A DNA stretch of 64,000 bases from Anseranas semipalmata. Taxonomy: Eukaryota; Chordata; Aves; Anseriformes; Anseranatidae. The notes beneath the pieces were generated by a model. That model was not told the DNA's origin. It saw only the letters and a list, made by a program, of their open reading frames with translations, and made no database searches. The translations under genes and the position numbers were made by a program. Shown in pieces: positions 33,081-45,870 of the stretch (position 1 is its first letter; each line of letters starts with the position of its first letter). The DNA is taken from contig VXAA01001113.1 in the NCBI GenBank assembly GCA_013399115.1, forward strand, positions 204,381-268,380. Reading direction: 5' to 3'.

Positions 33081-36000
33081 CTTCTCCCTTTGGCCTGATA
33101 ATCTGTTTGAAAACACTTTGGGTGCATTAAATTAATCACATGGCCTTTTACTAGACTGTGGATTGAGAGTGGCAATGTCATTTCAGCTAGGTCCGTGAAA
33201 CACACAGCAGTTTTAGCTTTCTATTGCTATGGAGCGATCTTCATTTCTCTTCTCTGCAGCACGGTTGAAGAGGTATTCAGGCTTCACTGTCTTTTTCAGG
33301 ATAGAAATTTTGATTTGGGGGCCACTTGAATAATTTCACCCTTATTTCTTTACTTGCAGCTGGCATCTCCATCCTGGTTTTCCAGCATGAGTTAGCTGAG
33401 CTGACCTTGGGTGACCGAAGATTTGGTCGTCTCCCATAAGGAGCTTCTGTGGGTGGTTAAAGAGGAGAAGGCTCTGGCACAGGGATGGTGGCAGAGGTTG
33501 CTCAGGGCAACACAGCGTGGGAAGCAGCATGAATGGATGTGCGGCCGCGTGAATTCAGAGGCCAAAGAGCAGCACTGGGCTCTTCCAAGCTCTCCAGCCA
33601 AGCAGAGGGGAATTCAGCCCTGTGCTGCAAGCTTGTTGCACCAGCAAAGCTGGAAAGCAAATGATGCTCTCGCTTCTCTTTACACCAGTGCAAATGTTTT
33701 TGGATTCCCTCTCACTATGGACAACTTGGGGGTGAAAATATCTGTGGGGCAGAGCTCAGGCTAGCTGCTCTTTATCATATGCTTACGACTTAGGCAAGCC
33801 TCATGCAGGTGCCACCACTGAGAGATATCTCAGCAGCTTTCATCTCACACTGTTGTCCACTCAGCTCGCAGCTGCTGAAGGAACAAGGCATGAGCAAGAG
33901 ATGAACTTCTCCTAGGTGTCTGCTCTGGCTATATGAGACATAAATGTCAGCCCTGTTCGTGACTCTGATCAGCAAGAAGTGACTTGGAGGATGCTGGCAT
34001 CAGCCAGGGAATCTGTACTTTGTGTAACTAATATTGCAGGGCCAGTGTCTTATACACTAAAACTAAGGGGAAAAAAATAGAAATTAGATGTCTTGCTGTT
34101 TATTTATCAGATTATCTCAGCCCAACACTGCAGTCAGCAAACATTTACTACAGCTTATCAAAGTTTCCACAGTCTCTGTCAGTTTTCTCTTTCTCAGGCA
34201 GAAACCTCTGGTAGGAGAAGGATTTTTTTTTTCCTTATTTTTCCTTTTTTTTTTTNTGGTGGGGTTGGTTGGGATGTTCTCTGCAAATTGTTCTCCAGAT
34301 GAGCACATGGTTTGCTTTACCCCCCTCCTTCAGCTTGTGCTGTTATCCAGGGCTGCTGTAGTCCCTCTTCTACAAAGTGTCTCTGCTGACTATTCTGCCT
34401 TGTATTGGCTTTCTTGCATGACTGTAAGTCAACAAGGGATATATGCCATAAGAGTTGCCTGGGGAACACCTGCCCAGAACGACGTCCAGGATTCACTTGG
34501 GCTTCGTCTCTCTGGAGCTCACCAAAATCCTTCGTGATCTGCTTGGCTTTGTTCTCCATTTGAGAAGCGTCGTAAATGTCTGCAGCTTTTCCTCTCTGTC
34601 ACTACCTATTCCTTGCCTCCCAGACATTCCAAAAATGGAGCAAGGACCACCTAGATGCTGTGCATGCAATGCTCCTTGAGGTGACATCTGATCCATCCCA
34701 AGGCTTCTCCGCACTGCCACAACAGACACAGTAACTTGTGTTTGGAGGCACATTTCCACTTCATAAGAATGGGGAAGGAGATCATTTAGACACAGCATCC
34801 TGCTGTTGTTGGCTCTGGGTCCCTAGCAGCCTGTTGTGGGTTCACATCCAAACCCTACCCCATACTGTATTTTAATTAAACTGAACAAACAAACCAATCA
34901 TGACGCCATCCAGCAGTGCTAACTTTGGGCTGTGGCTGGACCACATAGCACTGTGCGGAGGGAAACTGGATTTTCACACAGCTTCTTTCTGAATATGCGC
35001 AGCCAAGAACTAGCACATACTTTCTTACAATAAAAAAGTTGTCGGAAAAAAAATGCCTTCAGGACTGTTCCCCTCTTGCCCGTATTTATTCAAGCTGTTT
35101 TCCTCTCTCTGCAAATTTGGCAAACAGAGCCTGGCATCCCAGCTCAGGGGACACCTGTTAAATAAATAGGCTCAGTCTCTAACTGCTGCATTCATGGCAG
35201 AGATTCCTGGTTCCCTTAGGCAGCTAATTTTTGTTGATTATCATACAGTACAGAGGGATTGTTTGTGTTTCTCCATCTCATGCAGGCACTGCCGCTGGTA
35301 GCAGGCATATCCAAGTGACTCAAGCCTGCTGCCTGCATGGAATAAAGAATGATTTTGATTCCGTGATTTGGTGTGGATCACGAGGCAGGGAGAAGCAGCA
35401 AGGTGGGTTTCCTGCTGAGGTGAACTGAACCACAGTTGATTTGTTTGGTTTTCCTGTAACAACACCTCTTAGAAGAAACTGAAGAGCTGAACCAAGGCTT
35501 AACTGAGAGCAGAAGTGATTGTGCCTGAGGCAGAGACACAAATGAGCTTGTTAAGAGGCAACAGACAGGCTGGGAGGCCCTTGGAGAATGACTGCACCAC
35601 AGGGGGCATCCAGGAACTAGGTTTTAGTATTGTGGTTTCCAGGTTATACTGAGGAATCAAACTGTCCCAGGACATGCCTACACACAGGAGCAGATCCTCA
35701 CGGCCTCATACACCACACAAGCCAACCTGCAGAAGTCATGAAACCTTCAGCACGGTGCTCTCCATCACCTTGGGTCTCTTTCCCCTTAGCTGGGTCTCAA
35801 AACCCATGCACAGAACTGGGCAAGAAAGTTTTCAGAGGCCAACCTATCCCTTACAACCTGCAAAAATAGGCAGAGAGGGCTAGTGCTGAATCCCCTTGAT
35901 CAGATAGTCTGTCTGTCAGGCATAGCCGGCTCAAAAAATCCAGAAATTGGTCCATGTAGAGATGTCAGGGATTTAAAGTAAAAGTAACAGTGTGATTGTA

Positions 36001-39000
36001 TATTAGTGGTGTTTTCTAATTGTAAAAGCTTAGGGGTGTAAGAACATAGATACAGTTCTTTGAACTTCTGTCTTGAGGGCTTCTCTTCACCGTATTTCCT
36101 TGACTGGACTTGGACTGAAGCCTGGAAGTATTGACTTCCGAACAGAGAAGACTGAGGTTCACATTTACGATGCTGATCACCACACCTGGGACTTCAGGCT
36201 TTAGCATCCACGAGCTCTCCTTCAGGTCTGAAACAGAAGCAACAAGCTTCAGAACTGAAGGACCAGTGGAGGACATTATGTTTCTTGCATAAGTTTAGGA
36301 TTTAGATGGCACTGTTCAGTTTGGCTTCTTTGTTCTCACTGTCTTGTAGTCTCCATTTCAAATTCACTATCATCTTCCATACCCAAATGACAGTACTTCT
36401 GAGGTATCCAAGATAGAAGTACCGGGATATCCATACCCATGTTGTAGGCAAGACTTGAGTTGTAGGTGGAGGCAATATCCCTTACCAAGTGAAGAAGGCT
36501 ATATGTGCACTTATATGCCTTTTTTTCAGACTAGAAAGGGGTGTATTTGCTGCAAAATACCATTGAATTAGGGGTGGGATCTCTGCCAAGGATTTAACTG
36601 AGATGAGAAGCCCATCTATTTCAGTGTATTTTGGATTCCTTTAAGAAGTTGTAGTCTTGAGGGATCCTCCATACTGGCTGGAAAGATTCACAGTTTATTT
36701 CTGAGCACTGAGTAAACTACATCTATCTATAGATTTGGCTCAAAACTGGAACTCCCTGGGAATTCCATGGAAAAATCCCCTCTGTTTTCGTTTTAGAGAT
36801 AATTATGGTGAAATGGAACGAAACACAAATCTCTTGTGGAATGGGAACTCTTACACTCAGTTTAGATGAAGTTGTGAAGAGATTTCCTTTAAATCTTTTT
36901 GGAGCATTTCTGAAGCTCACTGAGGATCCTGAAACCCAGTCTTCCAGATTTGGAAAAGATGGGAGCCTAAGCAGACCTGACAATCTTGAACAAAAGCCAG
37001 ATACAGTGTTGCAGCAGAATACAGAAAATTTGCGCCTCCCNCTTTCTTTGAGAAAATAATACCAGCAAAAATATCCTAGTTATAGATCTCTCTCCATTTT
37101 TTTTAAACATTGCACATTAAAGGAAAATGATATTACTATCCCATATATGAAAGGCTGTGTACACCCACTGTTTTTATAACATGATAGCATCCAGCTTTCC
37201 AGAAGAAACTCTTAAAAATTCACAGCCCTGACATCCATGAGTGTATTAAACGCACTAAGAATGGGGAAGAAAACTCAATTTATGTCTGTGGATGTGTTGA
37301 ATGGGAGACACTAACCTGTCTCCTGCCATGCCTTCGCCAAACCTCCCTCAAAAAGAGATGCACAGCCACACCTCTGGAAACAGGTCAAACTCACAAGTGT
37401 TGTTGCAAGACTAGAACAAAATGTTTGACAATGAGCTGCCTAAAGACAACTATTTCTTTGTCTCATCCAAAAAAGAAGTGCTGGGTGTTTTCTTACAACA
37501 CACTACCATGGATGGTCCAAATCCCGTTTTGTTTCAAGCTCCTTGATCCCTCCAGCTTTCCAGGTTCTGCCTCACTCTTGTTGGTCTGCTGTGAACCCAT
37601 CCCCATTTATCATCTCCCTTTACATTTGGGGACAGCAGGAGCAGATGGAGTATTTCAAAGCTGATTGCATTAATAACCTTCTCTATCTCCACTTGAGGTT
37701 TCCCTGGTTAGACAACCCAGACTGTATTTCCTATTTTAGCATGCTATTGTTCAACATGACTCTGCATACCTGGCTGAATGTGTTTCGTAAGGCACAATCT
37801 CCTGAGTCTGTAATTTCCATTCTTTGTTAAAATCTGACTTTGCACTGAGATGAGTTCGAACACATTGTGCTGGGATGAACCCAGCTTGCCTGGTTATTCA
37901 CCAGCCTCGGTGTCAGCTGCAAGAAGCTGTAGTAATTCTATATTTTCTTTGTGTTCATAACTGATCAAGAAAGATAACTGCTTAGCACTAGCTTTAAGAT
38001 AGGATCTTAAAATGCCATTACACCCCAGGTGTCTTGTTTGTTTTGCTTGAGATCTATCCGTGGATCAGTTAAGGTGTATCTGCGTAGCAGCTAAATTGCT
38101 TGTTGTGCAAATGTTTGCCATGCAGCCTCAACAGAAAACTCAGGTACTAGAAATTCTTTACCTCTCCCTCTCAGAGTTATGCAGAGCTATCCAATTACCT
38201 TTCACTGTGATTTTGACCCTTTAATCAATCATTTTAATGGGAAAACATTTTTTTTTCATTCACATTGATTTTAATATGCATATCAACAAGTTTAATATAC
38301 TTTTGATTCAGCACCTAAAAAAAATGCATTCTAACCTGCTTATTTTATTGGTGTCATTTATCTTAATTCTAACAGGGACAATATCACTTACAGGGGTTTT
38401 GAAGTATACTAATTTTATTTACTCTACACCTGGCAAATCTGAAATATAAAAACACTTTTTCCATCCTATTAGAAGAATGACACATATGGATAACTATAAC
38501 TTATTAAGTCATCTCTGCATTTTAATATGTGCCTTTCATGCTGTATAGAATATGCAGAATAATTTAAATAGCAGTAATTACCTAGCAAACATCTCTTTGT
38601 TGAAATGCAGCATAGTTTGGCTGCCTCTCCTGAATGAAGAATAATGATTTTTGGGGGGGAAAAGTAACTACTTAGGAACAGAAACATGAAACAATTACTG
38701 GCCATGTCTGTTATTCAATAGGGTTGAGTCTCTCTTTGCTCGATCTCCTATGAATCAAGTTTCACTGACTGAAAATTGACTTAATTTCTTTGCTGGAGTG
38801 AAACTGAGATCAGAAATCAGTCTGTGCCGCTTGTGAACATCAATAACAGAAGGCAAAGAAAGAGGCGAGACATGAAACATTGCTTAGGAGTATTGACTAA
38901 GCCCTGGTTCACATCCAAATTTGAGGTCTTCTCCTAACTATGCTCAGACACGTCAGCCAGACCGCACCGATGAGGAGGTTTTTGGAAGCCAGTGAGTTAA

Positions 39001-41393
39001 GAACATGTTTATTTAAAGTATGTGGCAATCTCAATGACTTTTTCTGGACCTGTTCAAGTGAGAAAAGTTACTCAAGAGTTTGCTGACTCAGGCTTTGATC
39101 TTACTGCAGGGCCGGTTGTTGTCTGGTCACTGTTGAGAAGGAAAGGCCTTCTCCAAAGCCTGCAGAGGTTTTTGGAGTCTGTTCACGAGACCTTTCTTCC
39201 ACATCACTGCAGAGCGCTCCACATATGCACTTTATATCTTGGTGATACTTTTTGGAGCTTCCCTGGATCCTGAAAGATGCTCCATGCATACGAGCTGTTA
39301 GCACAGGTGTCGTTCCACTGCATTGTACGTAGCACTCTGTTTCCCAGCAGCTGCTTGCCTCCACATGGGTGACTCAAGAAGCTGCAAAATAACTAACCTG
39401 AGTCTCTTTCCCCACTACATTTTCAGACTACAACCTAACTAGCTGCTGCTTCCCCACCAAAAGATGCACATTTTAGATGAATTTGCTGCTCTGTGTCATT
39501 TAAATGTGTCCCACAAATAGAGGGGGCGTGGGGAAATACTTCCAAATAGTTGGGAGAGGGACCAGGTGTCATGGAAGCAGATGAATGAAGGAAGGTATTC
39601 TGTCCTGAGCATGGAAAAGCAGATGATGAGGGGAGGAGAAGGCATGATGGAAAAATAACTTCTTTTTGAGAATGTGTGGGTGCAGCAACCCTGAGGATTG
39701 TGATATTACATCTGAACCATTCTTGCTACTGGTCTAACAGTCATGATCATGACTGGAAAACAAAATAAAAAGAAAAAGTCTTTCCTCTTCCCATTCTGTT
39801 TTCTTCCATCACCAAAACATCTGAACAGGGAGGGTGCTTGGCATAGGAGAGAGCCTGGAGGTTACCTAGTTTTTGATGCTCTTCAAGCTCTTCCCATATC
39901 TCAGATGTGGTAAACCAATTCCCTCTGCCAGGTACCCTTCTCCTTGTGGTATACATCACATATACATTATTGCAGTCTTTTCCTGGCCTGTGCTCCTCCA
40001 GTCATCATGTGTAAAAAAGAGCTGGCAACTGTGAGTGCCCAGATTTGAACAGTCTTTCCAAAGACGGGGTGGTGGGGAAGATAATATAGCAATTCAACCC
40101 TCCAGTGCTTCTCTTGAAAACCTGCAGCCTGTTTAATCATAGGATTTACTGCAAGGTAGATGAACTTCCTAGAAGCAAGGAACTAGTGTCCAACTTGCTT
40201 CTGGAGGGCTGTAGCTACCTTTTTGAAGAGGTTGATTGCAGAAATAAGATGCAGCTCTTGTTGTAAGTTCTGTCCTCTTCCTCATCCCTGTCCACACTGG
40301 AGGAGGAAGCTGGAGTGAACTGTCCTGGCTCCACATCTAGGTTGGCCTCCAAAGGCAGCCAGAGGTTGTGAAGATAGTCTGGTGCCATGGAGGCACATCA
40401 TGCTCCCAGTTCAGAGTTTTCTCATTGAGAAAACTCCAGAATTTCCAATTTCAGGTCTTGTTTAGTCTTTTCTATCAACCCAAACTGCCTCTTGGGGGTG
40501 GACTCTGATGGACTTGAAATGTCTCGTGTTATATGCACATAAGGAGAGATGATCTGGCCTTGAACAACAGGGACAGACAAGAAGAACCTCCTTCAGCCAC
40601 TATTTCCTATGATCATCCCAAGTAGCAGCTCTCGTCAGGAGTGTTTCCATGGTTTCAGTGTCTTGAACAGACTGTGTGTGGTTCGGTCCCATGCATTACT
40701 CATGACAGATACTGATGTTGGGGTGATTCAGGTGGGCTTTGGGAAATGGGAGTGATTATATAAAATTAATTTTTTCCTACTCCAATATTCATTTTGAAGT
40801 GGAGAACCACCAGGAGCAGACAAAGCATGAAGAAAACAAGTGTCATTCTCAAGAGCAGGAGAAAAAATGATGGGAAAACTTTACTTGTGGGGCGGCTTGC
40901 TCTTATAGTGACCCCATTGGACTCTGCGATGTAAGGGCTTGTCCCACTGCTGTGGCAAGAGCAGGTCACAGGTGAGGGTGAAATACTTGCTGCTTGCAAC
41001 TGAAGGCTTTCCATACCCAGGTGGAAAACTCTGGCTAAAACAAGTGTCGAAGCTGGGATGATGTATCCAGGAAGAGCTCTTTATCCTTTGCATTTTGCTT
41101 TGTTTTGTGGTATCTGTCTTTTAGACAAGAGCATGCTGTGTAGGTGTAAAGCAAAAAAAGGATGTGTGAAGTGAAAAGGATGCCAGTCATTAGGTGTGTA
41201 TTTAAAAAATGAATCAAAAGACAGAAACTTTCAACATACCGCCCTGCGTCAGAGATATAGCATGCCCTCAGAAAAATCAGTAAATGAAGGACTGTGTGGA
41301 TAGAAACTGAGAACACAAATTATCTTCTAAGATCTGCTGGGAATTGGAAAAAAATACTTCCTAATAAAAGGCTCAAAAATATTCCCCAAATAT
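33081..41393. other. unassigned non-coding DNA, 8.3 kb
   Basis: The longest stretch without any recognised gene or element. A GC-richer patch at about 33360-33760 has open frames on both strands and a few CpGs but no gene-like translation. Single N bases lie at 34256 (inside a T tract) and 37041. The rest is AT-rich with scattered short frames. Nothing here supports an exon. Confidence 0.6.
34230..34256 (+). other. T-rich tract with an unresolved base
   Basis: T runs of 10 and about 11 are followed by N at 34256, which looks like homopolymer read failure. Frames across it are unreliable. Confidence 0.85.
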
Positions 41394-42641
41394 TCCTGCT
41401 TGACGAACCTGATCTCCTTCTATGACCAAGTGACGCGCTTAGTGGACGAGGGAAAGGCTGTGGATGTGGTCTACCTCGATTTCAGTAAGGCTTTTGACAC
41501 CGTTTCCCACAGCATTCTCCTCAAGAAACTGGCTGCTCGTGGCTTGGACTGGCGTACCCTTCGTTGGGTTAGAAACTGGCTGGGTGGCCGGGCCCAAAGA
41601 GTCGTGGTAAATGGAGTCAAGTCCAGTTGGAGGCCGGTCACTAGTGGCGTCCCCCAGGGCTCAGTACTGGGGCCGGTCCTCTTTAATATCTTTATAGATG
41701 ATCTGGACGAGGGGATCGAGTGCACCCTCAGTAAGTTTGCAGACGACACCAAGTTAGGTGCGTGTGTCGATCTGCTCGAGGGTAGGAAGGCTCTGCAGGA
41801 GGATCTGGATAGGCTGGACCGATGGGCTGAGGCCAACTGTATGAAGTTTAACAAGGCCAAGTGCCGGGTCCTGCACCTGGGGCACAACAACCCCAGGCAG
41901 AGCTACAGGCTGGGGGATGAGTGGCTGGAAAGCTGCCTGGCAGAGAAGGACCTGGGTGTGCTGGTTGACAGTCGGCTGAATATGAGCCAGCAGTGTGCTC
42001 AGGTGGCCAAGAAGGCCAACGGCATCCTGGCTTGTATCAGGAACAGTGTGGCCAGCAGGACTAGGGAGGTGATTGTCCCCCTGTACTCGGCTCTGGTGAG
42101 GCCGCACCTCGAGTACTGTGTTCAGTTTTGGGCCCCTCACTACAAGAAGGACATGGAGGTGCTCGAGAGAGTCCAGAGAAGGGCAACGAAGCTGGTGAGG
42201 GGTCTGGAGAACAAGTCTTACGAGGTACGGCTGAGGGAGCTGGGGTTGTTCAGCCTGGAGAAGAGGAGGCTCAGGGGTGACCTTATCGCTCTCTACAGGT
42301 ACCTTAAAGGAGGCTGTAGTGAGGTAGGGATTGGTCTCTTCTCCCACGTGCCTGGTGACAGGACGAGGGGGAATGGGCTCAAGTTGCGTCAGGGGAGGTT
42401 TAGGTTGAATGTTAGGAAAAACTTCTTTACCGAAAGGGTAGTTAGGCATTGGAATGGGCTGCCCAGGGAAGTGGTTGAGTCACCATCCCTGGAGGTCTTT
42501 AAAAGACGTTTAGATGTTGAGCTTAGAGATATGGTTTAGTGTGGGCCTTGTTAGAGTTAGGTCAGAGGTTGGACTAGGTGATCTTGGAGGTCTCTTCCAA
42601 CCTGAACGATTCTGTGATTCTGTGATTCTGTGATTCTGTGA
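41394..42641 (+). mobile_element. CR1 LINE, 5'-truncated, best-preserved copy
   Basis: About 1.25 kb of CR1 with an intact terminal array (four ATTCTGTG units at 42609-42640). It covers the middle and 3' part of ORF2 and the full 3' UTR. No 5' UTR, ORF1 or endonuclease domain is present. Reading is uninterrupted to the TAG at 42537-42539. It belongs to the same subfamily as the 23.0-kb copy (3' end 'ggttggactaggtgatcttgg'). The 4-5-base similarity (AATAT) between flanks is too short to call a target-site duplication. Confidence 0.97.
41400..42539 (+). pseudogene. CR1 ORF2 fragment, reverse transcriptase and C-terminus, open frame
   Basis: This is the 3' portion of the CR1 LINE ORF2 protein, which in a full element nicks target DNA and reverse-transcribes its RNA. 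About 379 codons are open. Counting from 41400, RT motif A is at residues 23-33 ([11 protein letters not shown], first catalytic Asp 27). [17 protein letters not shown] is at 82-98, and the catalytic FADD box is at 113-116 (41736-41747). The thumb segment with [18 protein letters not shown] follows, and the C-terminal [20 protein letters not shown] region ends at TAG 42537. The first codon is TTG, not ATG, and the endonuclease and fingers are missing. It is therefore a truncated retrotransposon fragment, not a host gene. The intact frame and complete motifs point to a fairly recent insertion. Confidence 0.93.
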
Positions 42642-43390
42642 ATATGCATGAGTTCTCCTAAATAAGTAATTTCTCAGGTTGCCTTCTGTCCTGCTTGATA
42701 TTTTCCTATTTTTTTTTTCAACACTAAGAATATTATCATTGAAAGAATTTTACAGGACTGTGTCTGTGGGTCCCAGGCCACATTTTTTTTCCCTTTTTGA
42801 GACATCAGCCAGAAGGAGGAGATCTTTGAAGAGCTTTTGAGATAAAATTCTAGCATTTGCAATGACCCCCCCCCCCCACACCCAACACACAAAAAAAATT
42901 TAACNNNNNNNNNNNNNNNNNNNNNNCTGAAGTTCTACCCCACCCTTTAATGATGCAGCAAAAGGCCGTCATTTGTCTGATCAGTTCAGTTTTTAGCTGT
43001 CATTAGAGAATCAAAGGGCTTGCAGTTGGCCTGGAGAATGACCTCCATTTCGCTAGACGTGGATATTCTGACTTAGAAAGGCCCCTGAAATATCTCTTAC
43101 AAGGGTAGTGAGAGATCATTATCGACCTGAGTTCAGACAGGCTCCATGGGCAATGAGGGAGCAAATTGACGTATGCACTGCATTTCTATCTTAGTTAGGT
43201 CCAGCTTATCCTAGACATAAACCAAAGAACAGTAATAGAATTTCAAAGACAAAGCCCATCCTTCAGAATGTTCTGGGCTTAAAAAATCAGCCACTCAAAG
43301 CAAAACTAGTCAATACTCACATTCCAGTTAATCTGTTATCATGATGACTGGTTAGCTGACACCTCTCACTGCAAACTCAGATGAACATAG
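42642..43390. other. unassigned DNA containing a gap and a C12 run
   Basis: No gene recognised. It holds a C12 homopolymer (42866-42877) followed by CA/A-rich sequence and then a 22-N gap (42905-42926). Confidence 0.6.
42866..42926. other. C12 homopolymer leading into a 22-N assembly gap
   Basis: A C12 run, an ACACA-rich stretch and an A8 run precede 22 N. Low-complexity sequence probably stopped the reads, so the real gap size is unknown. Confidence 0.9.
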
Positions 43391-43570
43391 CACAGAATCA
43401 CAGGATCACAGACTGGTTGAGGTTGGAAAGGACCTCTGGGTCCATCTGGTCCAACCCCTGCTCAAGCAGGGCCACCTACAGCAGAGTGCCCAGGTCCATG
43501 TCCAGGCGGCTTCTGAAGGGCTCCAAGGAAGGAGACTCCACAGCCTCTCTGGTTGTGGAGTACATCTGCA
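43391..43570 (-). mobile_element. CR1 LINE 3' fragment (Y-like 3' end), antisense
   Basis: The minus strand of this 180-base piece is a CR1 3' end. Worn terminal units lie at 43391-43412, then 'ggttggaaaggacctctggg' and 'gctcaagcagggccacct', and the last C-terminal codons of ORF2 near 43495-43530. The 3' end matches the type of the copy at 50.55 kb. It is truncated near 43560-43570. Confidence 0.93.
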
Positions 43571-44499
43571 TGCGAGATGTCTAATTTCGTCTTGAAGATT
43601 CTCCCTCACAGCCATTGGCATTCAAAATGGCTGTGGTTTTCTGTTGTTGTTGTTGGGACTGGAAGATGGCAGGTTGAGAGACAGCTGCAGGTTGCATAGC
43701 AAGTGCATAAAACAAACTCTCTGCTTGATTCTCTGCAAAGCTGCATTTTTTACTGTGGCCTGAAAACATGCCTCTCTTTCTCCTCGTGGTTAGTAGGGGT
43801 AAATATCCCTCTCTGATTGAGGTTGGAGCTTTGTGTACTGATTTTGGTACCATACACAAAGCATTGGTGTTGCCATGTGTTTCCTGCTAGCCTGACTGAA
43901 TGCATGACTGCATTAAAGAAACACAACCAAGAGGAAGAGAGAGCTTGTTTTCTGCTGCATCTCTGATTTCAATGGAACCACATGATCCTTAATGACCATC
44001 TGTTGATTATTTTTCTCTTGAAGATTGATGGATGTGATTCATGGCCCTTTCAAAACAGAGCTGCTCCCTGAAGGAAATGTGAAAGCCTTTGTGAGTGTGA
44101 CAAAAGGGGTTGCCTCCAAAACAAAAAAGTAGAGAATGGCAGATAGACCATGAATTTCTATTTTTTTTGTTTTACAAAGTGCCTCTGGGTGGTCTTCTCA
44201 AGGCTGATGCATTCTTACTGAGGTCTTCTGGGAGATTTTCCTATATTTCCTTGAGCTATTTACCCGATGAAGAGTTGCCTACTGTTTTTGTAGCTGGGAT
44301 TGGCAGCGCTCTGCAGGACCTCTCCAAGAGGCTGGGAGAAGGGTAAGGGAAGCCAGATTTCCCATAGTAATGCCAGATGCTTCCTGTGCCTGGGATCTTG
44401 GTGAGGTATGGGAAAAATCCCATTTTGCTGGAATCTAGTCTGAACCATCATTTGGGTTGTGTTGAATGCTCTGAGCTGGGACTTCAGGGAAGCAGCTTC
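43571..44499. other. unassigned non-coding DNA
   Basis: No gene or transposon recognised. A small TTG-rich simple stretch lies near 43640-43655. Confidence 0.6.
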
Positions 44500-44626
44500 T
44501 CTTCTCCAAGCCCTCTCACAGATTCCCTTGGGACTTATGCAAGACATTTAAACTACCCTTTGCCATAGTTTCCCCTATTTGTAGAACAGCAATAATACAT
44601 TCATAAATCACCAAGATGTTACATAG
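44500..44626 (+). mobile_element. MIR/CORE-like SINE relic
   Basis: The order of worn blocks follows the 3' half of MIR: 'cttgggacttatgcaagaca' (TTGGGCAAGTCAC), then 'catagtttcccctatttgta' (CAGTTTCCCCATCTGTA), then 'gaacagcaataataca' (AAxxGGATAATAATA), ending at 'aagatgtta' (GGGTGTTG). About 125 bases, without the tRNA-like head. The block order makes this the most convincing SINE relic in the window. Confidence 0.65.
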
Positions 44627-44722
44627 GTAAAATTGAAAAAGAAAATTGAAAGACAAAATTGAAAAAGGTAAAACTGAAAGGTAAAGTTGAAAGATTGGCT
44701 TTTCTGAAAAAAAAAAAAAAAG
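44627..44722 (+). repeat. 13-bp purine-rich minisatellite plus A15 run
   Basis: About five imperfect units of the form GTAAAATTGAAAG (44627-44694) follow the MIR-like relic directly. After 'attggcttttctg' comes A15 at 44707-44721. The array may have grown from the SINE's variable tail. Confidence 0.75.
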
Positions 44723-45735
44723 AGAGAGAAAAAAACTCAAGTTAATTGCTGTTGAAAGTAACTTTTGGCAGCTTAGGCACATGATGTCTCTGTTTACTTC
44801 CAGAAAAGGTGGAAGATAAGCAACAGCCGGATAATCTGGAAATTAAAGAAAGAAAAATCAACAAGTTGAAATGATGTATTGTAGTCATTAGTAGCAGCTT
44901 TGTAATAACCCAGCTTTCAGCACATTTCCAAATGCCCATCTCTGTATGCACTTTCTTATAACAAGAATTATTTTCCTGCCTCTTCTACCAAATCCCTTTA
45001 GACAGAGCTGGGGCAATATTCTGCTTCCCCTGGGATGAATCTTGCATTATGACTAAAGGGGGACGATATGAAGATAATGTGGTCTTTTATAGAAGCAGAT
45101 CTCACAGACACATTTCCCCATGGAGGAAGCTCTGACCATTGCTCTTTCAGTGTGCCTCATGCTCTGTTAACTAAAGCTTTTCACTGACCTGCTGTGTGGA
45201 GAGCTATTTCGTAATCCCTCCACTAAGGAGGAACTGGACCCTGTTAAGACTTCTACCTAGTAAAGCCATCAGCACACAGACTGGAAGACTGGACTGATGT
45301 GTATCTCACTAGTAATTTGCCTTTACATTGGACAAGCAGAGTAAATACAACACCCTTTGGCTACCCCTTCCCAGTTATGTGGTTATAGCTCTGTTCTGAA
45401 TTTTTGTCATCAACTAATAAATGACCCAGAAGGAGCACTTGTCGGGTTGGGAGAAACAAAGGTTCCTCAGCTCGTGCCACTCTCTGTCAGCATTCTCCAG
45501 CTGCCATCTGCAGAGAGACTCCTCATTTCTTGAGTGGCAGCACCCAGAGAGGACTGAGCCATCTCTGAGATGTCATGCAGCCCGAACAGCTTTTCAGGGC
45601 ATTGCCTGAATAGTTGTGCCCACACCAATGTGCACTTACCCACCCAACCATACAGATCTCTGCAGATGAGCTTCTGGGATCCTGGGGGACGCTGTCCTAG
45701 CTGCTATTCACAATGGAGATCTTGATTGTACCTTA
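44723..45735. other. unassigned non-coding DNA
   Basis: No gene or repeat recognised in about 1 kb apart from a short AGAGAG stretch at its left end. Confidence 0.6.
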
Positions 45736-45870
45736 TCATAGAATATCCTGTATTGGAAGGGACCTGCAAGGATCATTGAGTTCAACTCCTGTCTCCACAC
45801 AGGACTACCTAAAAATTAAACCATATGTCTGAGAACATTGTCCAAATGCTTCTTAAACCTTGCTTTTGGC
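45736..45870 (-). mobile_element. CR1 LINE 3' fragment (X-like), antisense
   Basis: The minus strand reads as a CR1 3' end: 'tcatagaatatcctg' at 45736-45750, then 'ggaagggacctgcaaggatc', 'caactcctgtctccacacag' and 'gagaacattgtccaaatgct', which corresponds to the last ORF2 codons. Similarity fades after about 45860. It is more worn than the copies at 10.0 and 41.4 kb. Confidence 0.88.

Noticed and set aside
33342..33764. Open frames on both strands in a GC-richer patch with a NotI-like GCGGCCGC near 33540 followed by GAATTC
   Set aside because: The two restriction-site words could suggest a cloning junction, but the flanks show no vector sequence. The frames start at near-cognate codons and have no recognisable product. 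It was judged to be a local composition effect.
37845..37925. Possible tRNA-like box (GTTCGAACAC)
   Set aside because: There is no paired acceptor stem, D-arm or anticodon arm at the required spacing.
41754..42449. 231-codon open frame on the minus strand
   Set aside because: It lies entirely opposite the CR1 RT frame and is a shadow of its codon use. A shorter equivalent lies opposite the 23.0-kb copy.
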